From Comamonadaceae bacterium (GTDB lineage Bacteria > Pseudomonadota > Gammaproteobacteria > Burkholderiales > Burkholderiaceae_C), in assembly GCA_947450645.1 (NCBI GenBank), contig CANFWH010000009.1:1-59025 (forward strand): 59,025 bases of DNA. Reading direction: 5' to 3'. The notes beneath the pieces are model-generated. The model did not search any database and was not told the origin of the DNA. It worked only from the letters and a program-made list of their open reading frames with translations. Shown piece after piece: positions 1 to 9,008 of this stretch. The position numbers and the translations under genes are program-made. The stretch's first letter is position 1; every line of letters begins with the position of its first letter.

Positions 1-46
1 CGGCAACCGAATGGGCTTATGCCTACAATCACGACAGGCCGAGCAT

Positions 47-78
47 GGCATTGAATGGGCGTACGCCCATTCAATGCC
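47..78. repeat. 32-bp perfect palindrome
   Basis: The 32 bases read the same on both strands, with the centre between 62 and 63 (GGGCGTAC|GCCC core and GGCATTGAAT outer arms). It is followed directly by TGCAAGCC (79-86), which equals one arm of the type A repeats found across the window. It lies in the non-conserved stretch next to truncated comM. Its role is unknown; a mobile-element end or a protein-binding site are both possible. Confidence 0.6.
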
Positions 79-120
79 TGCAAGCCTATTTAGTCAGCAA
101 TCATCAACCCTCTACTTTGA

Positions 121-318
121 CGTGTCGTTAACAAAGGGGGGATTACCGACTACATTTTCAATGTGTTTGACAGCTTGTCTACGAGTACCTCTCAACCCAA
201 TTGGATCAATGATGAGGTGCTGCGCGCAAAAAAAATCATTGTCCAGACAAAAGAATATGAGCGAAATAATATGCCAATTCGCGCCGAGCAAGAGATAAAA
301 CGACTATTTCGAGAGTGA
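121..318 (+). pseudogene. Decayed C-terminal fragment of an unidentified protein
   Basis: Positions 1-373 hold no intact gene. The only protein-like reading is the open frame from the TGA at 118-120 to the TGA at 316-318. Its predicted tail contains TDYIFNVFDSL, then a charged stretch (VLRAKKIIVQTKEYERNN, then AEQEIKRLFRE). It has no usable start codon, and the text just upstream (STLYFDV) continues in another frame, which suggests a frameshift. I do not recognise the family. With the palindrome at 47-78 and the broken comM next door, this looks like the remnant of an insertion or rearrangement. A competing plus-strand frame from position 11 is less protein-like. Confidence 0.3.
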
Positions 319-373
319 GCGCTTAGAGTTGACAAGGCGCTTGCCAGTTGCCTAATAGGGTGTTTGGTTGCGT

Positions 374-1321
374 CTATTGATGGAATTCACAACCACCGCC
401 GACCAGCGCGGGCGCTGTTGCGGTGTGATGCGGGCTGCGCGTGGGGCGCTGTCCCCATTGCTGAAGTACGTGGTCGCTAGCGGATGATGATCCTGCAAAG
501 CCGCCTAGTCCCAGCATGGCGGCGCAGTCCAGCGCTTCTTCGGTGTTCATGGGCGGGAGTAGCCCTGCAAAGCGCTGGGCGAGCATGGATTTTCCCGATC
601 CTGGTGTTCCGACCATTAAGACGCTGTGTCCGCCCGCCGCCGCAATCTCTAAAGCACGTTTGGCGCCCAACTGACCGCGTACGTCTGACATATCGGGGTA
701 GAGCGGTGCAGGTGCGCGAGCCAAAGGCTGTACCCGTTGCCAGCCCATATTCGGCGAGGCTTGTAGGGCGCCACTTGATTTGGAGTCAGCATAAGAAAAC
801 TCGCGCACAACGTCTAATAGATGTTCGGCACCATAAATGATGGAGTCTTCTACAAGCGCGGCTTCACGCGCACTCGACATGGGCAGCACCAATTTGAGAG
901 AGTCGCAAGCGTTCGCTTTTAGCTTGCGTAGCGCCAAGCTCATGGCCAGCGCACCCCGCACAGAGCGCAGGTCGCCAGCCAATGAGAGCTCGCCTGCAAA
1001 GACATATCCCGCTAAGCGTTCTCCATCTATTTGTCCACTGGCTGCCAACACGCCAAGGGCAATAGCAAGATCAAAACGCCCAGAATCTTTAGGCAAATCC
1101 GCAGGCGCAAGATTAACCGTGATGCGCTTGTTATTGGGAAAATCAAGCCCCGAGTTTTGAATCGCGCAGCGCACGCGTTCACGCGCTTCCTTCACCTCGG
1201 TCTCGGCCAGACCTACTAATGTGAAGCTTGGCAGACCATTGGCGAGATGCACCTCAACCGTGACGGCTGGCGATTCCAGTGCGAGAAGCGCCCTACTTTG
1301 GACAATTGAAAATCCTGACAT
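374..1321 (-). pseudogene. comM: ComM/YifB family Mg-chelatase-like ATPase, 3' truncated
   Basis: ComM is a hexameric AAA+ branch-migration helicase that helps integrate incoming DNA during natural transformation. Visible are the N-terminal S5-like domain opening MSGFSIVQSRALL, the family signature LPSFTLVGLAETEVKEARER, a Walker A GTPGSGKS, and RSPHHTATAPALVGGG near the end. The family continues for roughly another 180 residues (Walker B region and C-terminal domain). Here the frame leaves the family sequence right after the VGGG motif and stops 5 residues later, giving 315 aa instead of about 500. The start at 1321 is set by an AAGGAG box nine bases upstream; the ORF is open further upstream without family similarity. 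ATP hydrolysis is unlikely to work. The DprA gene elsewhere in the window is intact. Confidence 0.85.
739..767. repeat. Type A palindromic repeat (in comM)
   Basis: Arms CCAGCCC and GGCTTGTAGGGC surround the 11-nt spacer ATATTCGGCGA. The copy is read on the minus strand as LQASPNMGW inside comM. Confidence 0.5.
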
Positions 1322-1373
1322 AACAGAAACTCCTTGTTTTGGCGCTAAGACATACGTAGAAAACTGCATATAA

Positions 1374-1391
1374 GCTGTATTAATGTACAGC
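1374..1391. promoter_or_regulatory. Inverted repeat, candidate operator upstream of TorF-glnK-amtB
   Basis: GCTGTA-N6-TACAGC is a perfect inverted repeat located about 40 bp upstream of the sigma-54-like promoter, between the divergent comM and torF genes. It could bind the activator needed by sigma-54 polymerase, but it does not match the NtrC consensus I know, so the regulator is unassigned. Confidence 0.35.
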
Positions 1392-1420
1392 AATTTTTTT
1401 AAAATTTGCAAAATAATTTC

Positions 1421-1435
1421 TGGCACATGAATTGC
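1421..1435 (+). promoter_or_regulatory. Sigma-54 (RpoN) promoter
   Basis: TGGCAC-N5-TTGC with the GG and GC dinucleotides exactly 12 bp apart fits the -24/-12 consensus of RpoN promoters. It lies 39 bp upstream of the torF start and would drive torF, glnK and amtB. Nitrogen-limitation control through NtrC is the family expectation for glnK-amtB. Confidence 0.75.
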
Positions 1436-1473
1436 TTCTATCAATTCGTCATTAACTTAAACAAGGAACTACG

Positions 1474-2289
1474 ATGTCTTTCAAACTAACGTCAATTGCA
1501 ATTGCTTCTCTGTTGGCTGCCAATTTGGTTGCTGCACAAACAGCAGCACCAGCAGCACCTGCTGCACCAGAGCCAAGCTACACCATGTCCTATAACCTTG
1601 GCGTCACAAGCGACTATCGCTATCGCGGTATTTCTCAGTCGCGCCTGAAGCCAGCTTTGCAAGGCGGTGCTGATTACGCTAACAAAAACGGGTTTTACCT
1701 AGGCACATGGGCGTCAACAATCAAGTGGATTAAAGATACGGGTTTAGCTCAAACACCTATCGTGGATGTGGGTTCTAGTCCGCTGGAAGTTGACGTGTAC
1801 GGGGGCTACAAATTTGATGCAGCCAAGGATTTAACGCTTGATTTTGGTGCGCTCCAATACTGGTACCCAGGTAACAAGCTGACTAATGTGACAGGCTCAT
1901 CCAATGCTAATACGCTAGAGTTTTATGGTGCGGCGACTTATCAAGTATTCACGGCTAAGTATTCTCGCTCACAAGGTACATTGTTCGGCGCAGGTACGGG
2001 CGTGACTGCATCCAAAGGCAGCGGCTATTTAGATTTATCCGCGACGTTTGATTTGGGCAATAGTTATTCACTCGTTCCGCACATTGGAAATCAAGGCGTT
2101 AAAAACAACCCTAACCTCTCTTATACCGATTACTCGCTGACCCTTAATAAAGACATAAATGGTTTGGTTCTGAGTGGCGCATATGTGGCTGCTAATACAA
2201 AGAATGCTGGTGGTTATTCTTATGCATCACCAGATGGCAAAAACTTGGGTAAAGGTGCTATCGTTGTATCGCTCAAGAAAAACTTTTAA
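1474..2289 (+). CDS. TorF family putative outer-membrane porin
   Basis: The 271-aa protein has a cleavable signal peptide ending near VAAQ, followed by an Ala/Pro-rich linker (AAPAAPAAPEPS). The family opening SYNLGVTSDYRYRGISQS follows, and the protein ends in an aromatic-rich strand with a terminal Phe, typical of beta-barrels assembled by BAM. Alternating hydrophobic and polar residues support a beta-barrel. The start follows an AAGGA box. It lies behind the sigma-54-type promoter and 40 bp before glnK, an arrangement seen in other Burkholderiales, which suggests a nitrogen-regulated porin. The natural substrate is not known. Confidence 0.8.
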   Translation: MSFKLTSIAIASLLAANLVAAQTAAPAAPAAPEPSYTMSYNLGVTSDYRYRGISQSRLKPALQGGADYANKNGFYLGTWASTIKWIKDTGLAQTPIVDVGSSPLEVDVYGGYKFDAAKDLTLDFGALQYWYPGNKLTNVTGSSNANTLEFYGAATYQVFTAKYSRSQGTLFGAGTGVTASKGSGYLDLSATFDLGNSYSLVPHIGNQGVKNNPNLSYTDYSLTLNKDINGLVLSGAYVAANTKNAGGYSYASPDGKNLGKGAIVVSLKKNF

Positions 2290-2317
2290 TCTGAGCGCAG
2301 ATTTATTTACCACCTAA

Positions 2318-2668
<351 letters not shown>

Positions 2669-2689
2669 AGCTAAATTAAAGGAAAACAA

Positions 2690-4198
2690 ATGAAAAAATT
2701 TCTTCTCTCATTAGCCCTAAGCGTTGCGGCATTGACCGTCGGCTTTACCGCGATTTCAGCGAACGCGCAGACCGCAGCCACTGCTGCAGTAACAGCGCCT
2801 GCTGCCGATGCACCTAAAGCGGCCGTTACAGCAGCACCTGCTGCCGCAGCGGCTACGCCAGCAGCAGCATCTTCTGCACCAACAGCAACCGTTAATAAAG
2901 GCGATACCGCTTGGATGACCGTTGCGACGGTTCTCGTCATAATGATGAGCATCCCTGGCTTGGCTTTGTTCTACGGCGGCCTTGTGCGCAGTAAAAACAT
3001 GCTTAGCATCTTGATGCAAGTCTTTGTTATTTTTGCATTGATCATTGTGCTTTGGACGATTTACGGCTACAGCTTGGCCTTTACGGGGGGCAGCCCGTTT
3101 ATTGGTGGATTTAGCAAGTTCATGATGGCAGGTGTAACGCCTGACTCGATGGCTGCGACGTTTACTAAATTGGTGAATATTCCTGAGTTCACTTACATGA
3201 CTTTCCAAGCGACTTTCGCTGCGATCACCGTGGCTTTGATTGTTGGCTCTTTGGCTGAGCGTGTGAAGTTCTCTGCACTGATCGCTTTTGCGGTGCTCTG
3301 GTTCACATTTAGCTATTTGCCAATTGCACACATGGTTTGGTTCTGGGATGGCGCAGATGGCATTACCGATCAAGCAAGCATGGACAAAGTGACTGCTGCC
3401 GCTGGTTGGCTCTTCGCTAAAGGTGCGCTCGATTTTGCAGGCGGTACCGTGGTTCACATCAATGCTGGTATTGCTGGTTTGGTGGGCTCCTTCATCTTGG
3501 GCAAGCGTCTTGGTTATGGCAAAGAAGCTATGACACCACACAGCTTGACTTTGACGATGGTGGGCGCTTCCTTGCTGTGGGTGGGCTGGTTCGGCTTTAA
3601 CGCTGGCTCGGCACTTGAGGCAAATGGTACGGCAGCTTTGGCTTTCATCACGACCTTGGTTGCAACAGCTGCGGCTACCTTGTCTTGGATTGGTGCTGAG
3701 GCGTTGACCAAAGGCAAAGCTTCTATGCTGGGTGCGGCTTCTGGCGCAGTAGCTGGCTTGGTTGCGATTACACCTGCTGCTGGTTTTGTCGGTGTCGGTG
3801 GTGCTCTGGTTCTTGGCCTCTTGGCTGGTGTGGTTTGCATGTGGGGCGTTAATGGTCTCAAGCGTATCCTTGGCTCTGACGATGCACTCGACGTGTTCGG
3901 TGTGCACGGCGTAGGCGGTATCTTGGGCGCTTTGATGACGGGCGTGCTGGCTGCTCCATCACTTGGCGGAACAGGCGTGTGGGATTACGTTGCTAATAAA
4001 GTGACACCTGATTACTCTATTGCTAGCCAATTGTGGATTCAAGCACAAGGTGTGCTGACGACTTTGGTATGGTCGGGCGTCGTGTCCTTCATTGCCTTCA
4101 AACTGGTTGATATGGTGATTGGACTGCGTGTAACGGAAGAGCAAGAACGCGAAGGTCTTGACATCTCCTCACACGGCGAGACTGCCTATCACGGTTAA
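2690..4198 (+). CDS. amtB: Ammonium transporter AmtB
   Basis: AmtB is an inner-membrane trimeric channel for ammonium. The 502-aa product has a signal-like N-terminus and an unusually long Ala-rich periplasmic leader (about residues 20-75). Around eleven membrane segments follow, beginning with a segment of the TAWMTVATVLVIMMSIPGLALF type. Conserved AmtB blocks include ALFYGGLVR, the hydrophobic pore histidine in the FAGGTVVHINAG segment, and the second histidine in DVFGVHGVGGI. The C-terminal GLDISSHGETAY tail is the one GlnK contacts. It lies 22 bp after glnK with an AAAGGA box. A strong terminator follows. Confidence 0.94.
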   Translation: MKKFLLSLALSVAALTVGFTAISANAQTAATAAVTAPAADAPKAAVTAAPAAAAATPAAASSAPTATVNKGDTAWMTVATVLVIMMSIPGLALFYGGLVRSKNMLSILMQVFVIFALIIVLWTIYGYSLAFTGGSPFIGGFSKFMMAGVTPDSMAATFTKLVNIPEFTYMTFQATFAAITVALIVGSLAERVKFSALIAFAVLWFTFSYLPIAHMVWFWDGADGITDQASMDKVTAAAGWLFAKGALDFAGGTVVHINAGIAGLVGSFILGKRLGYGKEAMTPHSLTLTMVGASLLWVGWFGFNAGSALEANGTAALAFITTLVATAAATLSWIGAEALTKGKASMLGAASGAVAGLVAITPAAGFVGVGGALVLGLLAGVVCMWGVNGLKRILGSDDALDVFGVHGVGGILGALMTGVLAAPSLGGTGVWDYVANKVTPDYSIASQLWIQAQGVLTTLVWSGVVSFIAFKLVDMVIGLRVTEEQEREGLDISSHGETAYHG

Positions 4199-4239
4199 GA
4201 GTTTTGAGTCTCCGTGACGTTTAAGGAACGTTACTTAAC

Positions 4240-4273
4240 ACCCGCCCCGAGGTAACTTGGGGCGGGTTTTTTA
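4240..4273 (+). terminator. Rho-independent terminator after amtB
   Basis: An 8-bp G/C stem (CCCGCCCC with GGGGCGGG) closed by an A-T pair has a 10-nt loop and ends in a T-run. It terminates the torF-glnK-amtB transcript. Confidence 0.88.
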
Positions 4274-4765
4274 TTTGGGCAAATGTTTTTCTTGGAGTAG
4301 CACTCGCACGCAGTCGCGCAAATGCTGTTCACCTAAATAACGAATGGCGCTGTAACTGATGAGCGCTGAGAGCGCTTGCCCTGCCAGCGGTACAAACTTG
4401 ACAGCTTGCTGCGCAGTAAGCCGCACACCAATCGTTTTGGCGGTTCTTAGTAATAAATCTTTGGTGATGAATCTTCCAATCAGCATGGCGCCGACAATGG
4501 CAACGGCTTGTTGGATGCGCTCGCGCTTGGAGGGGTCAAGTGCCGCAATTTGGTGCTCGGCAAGTCCAAACGCAAAGTTTATTTTTGGAATCAGATTGCT
4601 CAATAGTGCCGCGTCCACCACCCAATCGAGTCCTGGCAGTGGAATCGCACCTGCGACTCCCGACATTAGCGCGCGGCGACTCAGCATCCGTTTGGATCGC
4701 CGCACCGCAGCCAAGAGCGCTGCATCTCCAGCGGCTAGCTGGAGAGCGGTCAGTTGCTGGACCAA
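4271..4765 (-). CDS. Uncharacterised protein with hydrophobic EcsC/DUF697-like features
   Basis: The 164-aa protein is rich in Ala and Leu, with two or three amphipathic or hydrophobic stretches. These include GVAGAIPLPGLDWVVDAALL, where a Pro-Gly-x-Asp motif recalls the EcsC and DUF697 families, and VPLAGQALSALISYSAIRYL. The start would be a TTG placed immediately after the stop codon of the preceding GlsB-like gene on the same strand, so the two are surely cotranscribed, but the exact start is uncertain. Function is unknown. An envelope-stress link is only guilt by association with the GlsB-like neighbour. Confidence 0.55.
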   Translation of the reverse strand: MVQQLTALQLAAGDAALLAAVRRSKRMLSRRALMSGVAGAIPLPGLDWVVDAALLSNLIPKINFAFGLAEHQIAALDPSKRERIQQAVAIVGAMLIGRFITKDLLLRTAKTIGVRLTAQQAVKFVPLAGQALSALISYSAIRYLGEQHLRDCVRVLLQEKHLPK

Positions 4766-5014
4766 TTACTTGACTAAATTAGCATAGCCCCACAGCACGA
4801 TGCAGGCACCGACGATAGACATGATGATGCCTGCCGGGTGAAACATTTGACCATCTGCGGGTTTGCTAAAGATGTTGCCAATCAGGCCACCCACATACGA
4901 TCCCGCAATGCCAAGCGCAGCCGTCATCCAAAAGCCGAGTTGCAAGCCCATTAGATGTTTGGCAACCAAGCCAATAACCAAGCCAACAATCAGCATCCAT
5001 AAATAGTGCAGCAT
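4766..5014 (-). CDS. GlsB/YeaQ/YmgE family stress-response membrane protein
   Basis: This 82-aa inner-membrane protein has three hydrophobic segments (WMLIVGLVIGLVA, WMTAALGIAGSYVGGLIG and IIMSIVGACIVLWGYANL). The Gly-rich GIAGSYVGG turn is typical of the transglycosylase-associated/YeaQ family. The start is preceded by AGGAG. Members are induced in stationary phase or under acid or osmotic stress in other bacteria. No catalytic activity is established. Confidence 0.82.
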   Translation of the reverse strand: MLHYLWMLIVGLVIGLVAKHLMGLQLGFWMTAALGIAGSYVGGLIGNIFSKPADGQMFHPAGIIMSIVGACIVLWGYANLVK

Positions 5015-5058
5015 CTGAAATCTCCTAAAGATGAAGGAGCCTTCAATGTAGCACTAAA

Positions 5059-6567
5059 TTATTTGCTCGTCGGCATCACAAACTCAGCGCCTTTAGCAAT
5101 CGAGTCAGGCCAACGCTGCATGATGGATTTTTGCTTGGTATAAAAGCGCACGCCTTCTTCACCATAAGTGTGCATGTCGCCAAAGAGCGAGCGCTTCCAG
5201 CCGCCAAAGCCGTGCCACGACATGGGTACAGGAATCGGCACATTGATGCCCACCATGCCCACTTGGATGCGGCGACCGAACTCACGCGCTGCGCCGCCGT
5301 CTCTGGTGAAGATGGAGACACCATTGCCAAACTCGTGATCGTTAATGATTTGAACGGCAGTTGCAAAATCCGCCACGCGCACACAGGACAGCACGGGACC
5401 AAAAATCTCCTCGCGGTAGATGCGCATGTCGGTCGTGACATGGTCGAACAGCGTGCCGCCCATCCAGTAACCTTCTTCGCAGCCCGCACCCGCATTGGCT
5501 CCCGAGAAGCCACGTCCATCAACCAACATCTGTGCGCCTTCTTTAGCACCAATGCCAATGTAGCCCGTGATGCGGTCATGCGCCGCTTGTGTCACGATGG
5601 GGCCCATTTCTGCAGCTAAGTTTGTGCCATTCAAAACTTTCAAAGCCTTGGTGCGTTCGATTAGCTTGGGCATAATTTTGTCGCCAACATCACCCACCAA
5701 AACGGCGACCGAAATCGCCATACAGCGCTCGCCTGCACTGCCGTAGGCCGCGCCAATTAAGGCATCCACGGCTTGATCGATATCCGCGTCGGGCATCACG
5801 ACCATGTGATTTTTGGCACCGCCCAGCGCTTGCACGCGTTTGCCGTGATGTGCCCCAGTTTCATAAATGTAGTTGGCAATCGGTGTGCTGCCCACAAAGG
5901 AAATGGCCTTTACATCAGGATGCACGAGCAGCGCATCCACAGCTTCTTTGTCGCCTTGAATTACATTTAAAACGCCCGCTGGCAAGCCTGCTTGCTTGAG
6001 CAATTCAGCCATGAAAAGTGAAGGGCTGGGGTCGAGTGGGCTAGGCTTCAAGATGAACGTATTGCCCGCGGCAATGGCGACTGGGAACATCCACATCGGC
6101 ACCATCACGGGAAAGTTAAACGGCGTGATGCCTGCGACTACGCCCAGGGGTTGGCGCATCGTCCAGTTGTCGATGCCCGTGCCGACTTGCTCGGTGTAGT
6201 CGCCCTTGAGCAGTTGCGGAATGCCTGTGGCGAACTCCACAATCTCGATGCCGCGTGTGACTTCGCCCTGCGCATCGGTAAACACTTTGCCGTGCTCAGC
6301 GGTAATCATGTGCGCCAGTTTGTCACGGTTTGCGTTCAAGAGTTCCAAATACTTAAACATGATGCGCGCACGCTTGAGCGGCGCTGCATCCGACCATGCG
6401 GGGAAGGCCGCTTGTGCGGATGCGACAGCAGCGTTGACGTCCGCAGCGCTAGCCAAACTGACGCTGCCTGTGACCGCGCCCGTGGCAGGATTCGTCACGG
6501 ATTGCGTGCGAGTGGATGTGCCTGCAAAAGGCTTATTGTCAATGTAATGTTGAATGCTTGTTGTCAT
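5059..6567 (-). CDS. mmsA: CoA-acylating methylmalonate-semialdehyde dehydrogenase
   Basis: The enzyme converts (methyl)malonate semialdehyde plus CoA and NAD+ to propionyl- or acetyl-CoA and CO2, in valine, thymine or inositol breakdown. The 502-aa chain shows the family-specific opening with QHYIDNKPF, the cofactor region [18 protein letters not shown], the NAD-binding [12 protein letters not shown], the catalytic Cys in [14 protein letters not shown], and the diagnostic tail [17 protein letters not shown]. It lies 28 bp downstream of the SDR gene on the same strand, so the two are probably one operon for 3-hydroxyisobutyrate or related alcohol/aldehyde oxidation. Confidence 0.94.
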   Translation of the reverse strand: MTTSIQHYIDNKPFAGTSTRTQSVTNPATGAVTGSVSLASAADVNAAVASAQAAFPAWSDAAPLKRARIMFKYLELLNANRDKLAHMITAEHGKVFTDAQGEVTRGIEIVEFATGIPQLLKGDYTEQVGTGIDNWTMRQPLGVVAGITPFNFPVMVPMWMFPVAIAAGNTFILKPSPLDPSPSLFMAELLKQAGLPAGVLNVIQGDKEAVDALLVHPDVKAISFVGSTPIANYIYETGAHHGKRVQALGGAKNHMVVMPDADIDQAVDALIGAAYGSAGERCMAISVAVLVGDVGDKIMPKLIERTKALKVLNGTNLAAEMGPIVTQAAHDRITGYIGIGAKEGAQMLVDGRGFSGANAGAGCEEGYWMGGTLFDHVTTDMRIYREEIFGPVLSCVRVADFATAVQIINDHEFGNGVSIFTRDGGAAREFGRRIQVGMVGINVPIPVPMSWHGFGGWKRSLFGDMHTYGEEGVRFYTKQKSIMQRWPDSIAKGAEFVMPTSK

Positions 6568-6595
6568 GTGATTTCCTAAACTAATTCCAAAAAAA

Positions 6596-7357
6596 TTATC
6601 GCCCGCCCGTCACGTCAATCGTTGTGCCCGTGATGTAGCTGGCGGCGTCTGACAGTAGCCAGCAAATCGCGTTTGCCACCTCACCCGCCGTGCCACCGCG
6701 TTGCATGGGCACTTGCGGTGCAACTTGCGCCACGCGGTTGGGCAAGCCGCCGCTGGCGTGGATGTCGGTGTCAATGATGCCCGGGCGAACGCCATTGACG
6801 CGAATGCCCTCAGTCGCCACTTCCTTTGCCAATCCGATTGTGAAGGCGTCAATCGCGCCTTTGCTGGCGGCGTAATCGAGATACTGCCCAGGTGAGCCCA
6901 GTTTGGCTGCTGCGCTAGATAAGTTCACAATCGCACCGCCACCGTGTCCGTGCCGCGTGCTCATGCGTTTCACGGCTTCGCGTGCGCAAATCATCGAGCC
7001 AATCACGTTGATGTCAAACATGCGTTTCCAGCGTGCCACGCTCATTTCATCTAATCGCGCCGTCATGTCCACCACGCCAGCGTTGTTGACCAGCGCATCT
7101 AAACGACCGAATTTTTTGTCAATGGCGGCAAACATCGACAGCACTTGCGCTTCATCAGCGACATCGGCCTGTAGGCCAAGCGTTGTGCCGCCTGCCAAGG
7201 CGATGCTCTGGCAAAGCTTATCTGTTATGGCCTGCGAGGCGGCATAGTTCACAACCACCGCATAGCCTGCCTTGGCAAGCTGCAAGCAAGTTGCCGCGCC
7301 AATGCCTCGGCTACCGCCCGTGACAAGGACTACTTTTTGATCTGCCAAGTTATTCAT
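6596..7357 (-). CDS. SDR family NAD(P)-dependent oxidoreductase
   Basis: A 253-aa classical short-chain dehydrogenase. The Rossmann motif [11 protein letters not shown] lies near the N-terminus, followed by NNAG, the catalytic Ser in [13 protein letters not shown] and the YAASK catalytic Tyr/Lys pair, with a C-terminal [13 protein letters not shown] chose the start at 7357 ([15 protein letters not shown]) because the longer open frame adds an unrelated N-terminus. It is upstream of mmsA and divergent from the DsbA-like isomerase gene 29 bp away. Substrate cannot be read from the sequence; 3-hydroxyacyl or sugar alcohols are typical. Confidence 0.88.
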   Translation of the reverse strand: MNNLADQKVVLVTGGSRGIGAATCLQLAKAGYAVVVNYAASQAITDKLCQSIALAGGTTLGLQADVADEAQVLSMFAAIDKKFGRLDALVNNAGVVDMTARLDEMSVARWKRMFDINVIGSMICAREAVKRMSTRHGHGGGAIVNLSSAAAKLGSPGQYLDYAASKGAIDAFTIGLAKEVATEGIRVNGVRPGIIDTDIHASGGLPNRVAQVAPQVPMQRGGTAGEVANAICWLLSDAASYITGTTIDVTGGR

Positions 7358-7386
7358 AATGAGTTTTTTTAAACAGGACGCGAACC

Positions 7387-7989
7387 ATGACACAAAAAAC
7401 AATCGAATATTACCTTGCACCTCAGTCTCCTTGGACGTATTTCGGACATGCGCGACTGGTCGCTTTAGCTAAAAAATACAACGCAACCATCAAGATTAAA
7501 CCCATGGATTTGGGCAAGATATTTCCCCTCTCTGGCGGACTGCCATTGCCCAAACGGGCGCCGCAGCGGCAGTCGTATCGACTCACCGAGCTCGCGCGTT
7601 TTCGCGATCACTTGCAAATGCCACTGCACGTGCAGCCACAGTATTTCCCTGTTGCAGGCGATCCCGCAGCTCGCGTCATAACTACCGTGCGCGAAGCAGA
7701 TGGGCAAACCGCAGCCGTCACGTTTGCAGGTAAGGTGCTTGCTGGCGTTTGGGCGGAGGAGCGCAATATTGCGGACGTTGACACACTCAAAATCATGCTC
7801 GCCGAGTGTGGTCTACCCGCATCGCGTTATGACGAATCGTTGACCGATGCGGTGCAAGCGCACTATGACGCGGATACACAAAGCGCAATAGATTTGCAAG
7901 TGTTTGGCTCGCCCAGCTACGTCGTGGATGGCGAACTCTTTTGGGGGCAGGATAGGTTGGAGTTTGTGGAGCAGAAGTTGCAAAAATGA
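7387..7989 (+). CDS. 2-hydroxychromene-2-carboxylate isomerase/DsbA family protein
   Basis: The 200-aa cytoplasmic protein has a kappa-class GST/DsbA-like thioredoxin fold. The opening IEYYLAPQSPWTYFGHARL puts Ser where DsbA has its first Cys, as in NahD-type isomerases that use glutathione as cofactor. The C-terminal FGSPSYVVDGELFWGQDRL contains the conserved cis-Pro and the Phe-Trp-Gly-Gln-Asp block of the family. Its stop overlaps the next gene by 4 bp. No naphthalene-pathway genes are nearby, so a general isomerase or detoxification role is more likely. Confidence 0.85.
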   Translation: MTQKTIEYYLAPQSPWTYFGHARLVALAKKYNATIKIKPMDLGKIFPLSGGLPLPKRAPQRQSYRLTELARFRDHLQMPLHVQPQYFPVAGDPAARVITTVREADGQTAAVTFAGKVLAGVWAEERNIADVDTLKIMLAECGLPASRYDESLTDAVQAHYDADTQSAIDLQVFGSPSYVVDGELFWGQDRLEFVEQKLQK

Positions 7990-8966
7990 AAGCGTTGCTC
8001 CTCATCGCTTCGCTTTTATTGCCTTGCGTTGTCCCCGCGCAAACGGTGGAGAAGGCTTGCCCACCGCCATTGCCACAACTCACAAAGCAGCAGTGGATTG
8101 AAAAAGCAAGGGTCGCAAAAAACGCAGGTTTTTTGTGGAAAATAGAAAAGCAAAGACAAGTGTCTTGGCTCTATGGCACGATTCACGTGAATGCATTAGA
8201 GCTGGCAATGCCAGGACCCACGGTAGTTCAAGCAATGAGAGAGGTTGATATGGTTGCGCTCGAGCTAGACATCTCTACGCCAGAAAAAGTGAAAGCGGTA
8301 GCGGCTGAAGCAGCCAAGCCCGTTGCAGATGAAAAACCGCTGGATGAAAAAACGATTGAGCGCATTAAAAAATATGCAGAAGCATTGTGTGTGCCAGCAG
8401 ATAATTTTTTGAAGCTACCCACGTCGGCTTTGCAAGCCGCCCTGCCCGTTTATGCCTTGCGCGATAAGGGCTTGTATCCAGAATTCATGGTTGACGCTTT
8501 TATTGGAGGGATTGGGACAGGACTTAAAAAAAAGATGGTGGCGCTTGAAACGACGCAGTCTCAAATGGCGGCACTCGATCAAGGGGTTTCGGCGGAAAAA
8601 GAGTTGGAGAAAGTTTTGAATGAATTAGAGTCTGGTGACTCACAAAAAGTGATGCAACAAATTTTTGATGCATGGTCCGCAAGTGATCTTGCTAAGTTTG
8701 AGCAATTCGCCGATTGGTGTGAATGCATGCGTACACCAGAGGAGCGAGCGCAAATGACGCGGCTGAACGAAGACCGTAATGTGGATATGGCAAAGCAAAT
8801 CGCGCAGATGCTAGATGACGCCAAGAGCGTGTTTGTCGCAGTAGGCGCGTTGCATATGATTGGAGATCAGGGTTTGCCAGCTTTGCTTCGGGAGCGAGGA
8901 GCCGTTGTGACTTATGTGCCGTTAGGCACTTCCCCATCCTCGCCAAGTAAATTGCAGGCAAAATAG
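7986..8966 (+). CDS. TraB/GumN family protein
   Basis: The 326-aa protein has a signal peptide (MKALLLIASLLLPCVVPAQ). The N-terminal family motif SWLYGTIHVN (Gly-x-x-His) and the C-terminal VFVAVGALHMIGDQGLPALL (Gly-x-x-His) carry the putative metal or active-site residues of the Tiki/TraB/GumN superfamily, whose best-studied members are proteases. It starts by ATGA overlap with the isomerase gene. A periplasmic location is predicted. The substrate is unknown. Confidence 0.82.
   Translation: MKALLLIASLLLPCVVPAQTVEKACPPPLPQLTKQQWIEKARVAKNAGFLWKIEKQRQVSWLYGTIHVNALELAMPGPTVVQAMREVDMVALELDISTPEKVKAVAAEAAKPVADEKPLDEKTIERIKKYAEALCVPADNFLKLPTSALQAALPVYALRDKGLYPEFMVDAFIGGIGTGLKKKMVALETTQSQMAALDQGVSAEKELEKVLNELESGDSQKVMQQIFDAWSASDLAKFEQFADWCECMRTPEERAQMTRLNEDRNVDMAKQIAQMLDDAKSVFVAVGALHMIGDQGLPALLRERGAVVTYVPLGTSPSSPSKLQAK
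8448..8476. repeat. Type A palindromic repeat (weak; in TraB-like gene)
   Basis: TATGCC, an 11-nt spacer TTGCGCGATAA and GGGCTTGTATCC match type A with a G in place of the last C of the core. The copy is read as YALRDKGLY. Confidence 0.35.
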
Positions 8967-9008
8967 AGGTAGGCAACGACAACACTTTAACTTAAGGATT
9001 TTTTAATC

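Noticed and set aside
11-298. 95-codon frame at the left end as a real gene
   Set aside because: Composition and residues are not protein-like, it runs across the 32-bp palindrome, and another frame in 121-318 looks more like a protein remnant.
2756-3907. A 383-codon open frame on the minus strand inside amtB
   Set aside because: Its translation is Cys/His/Ser/Arg-rich with no domain; it is the antisense shadow of a strongly supported AmtB gene.
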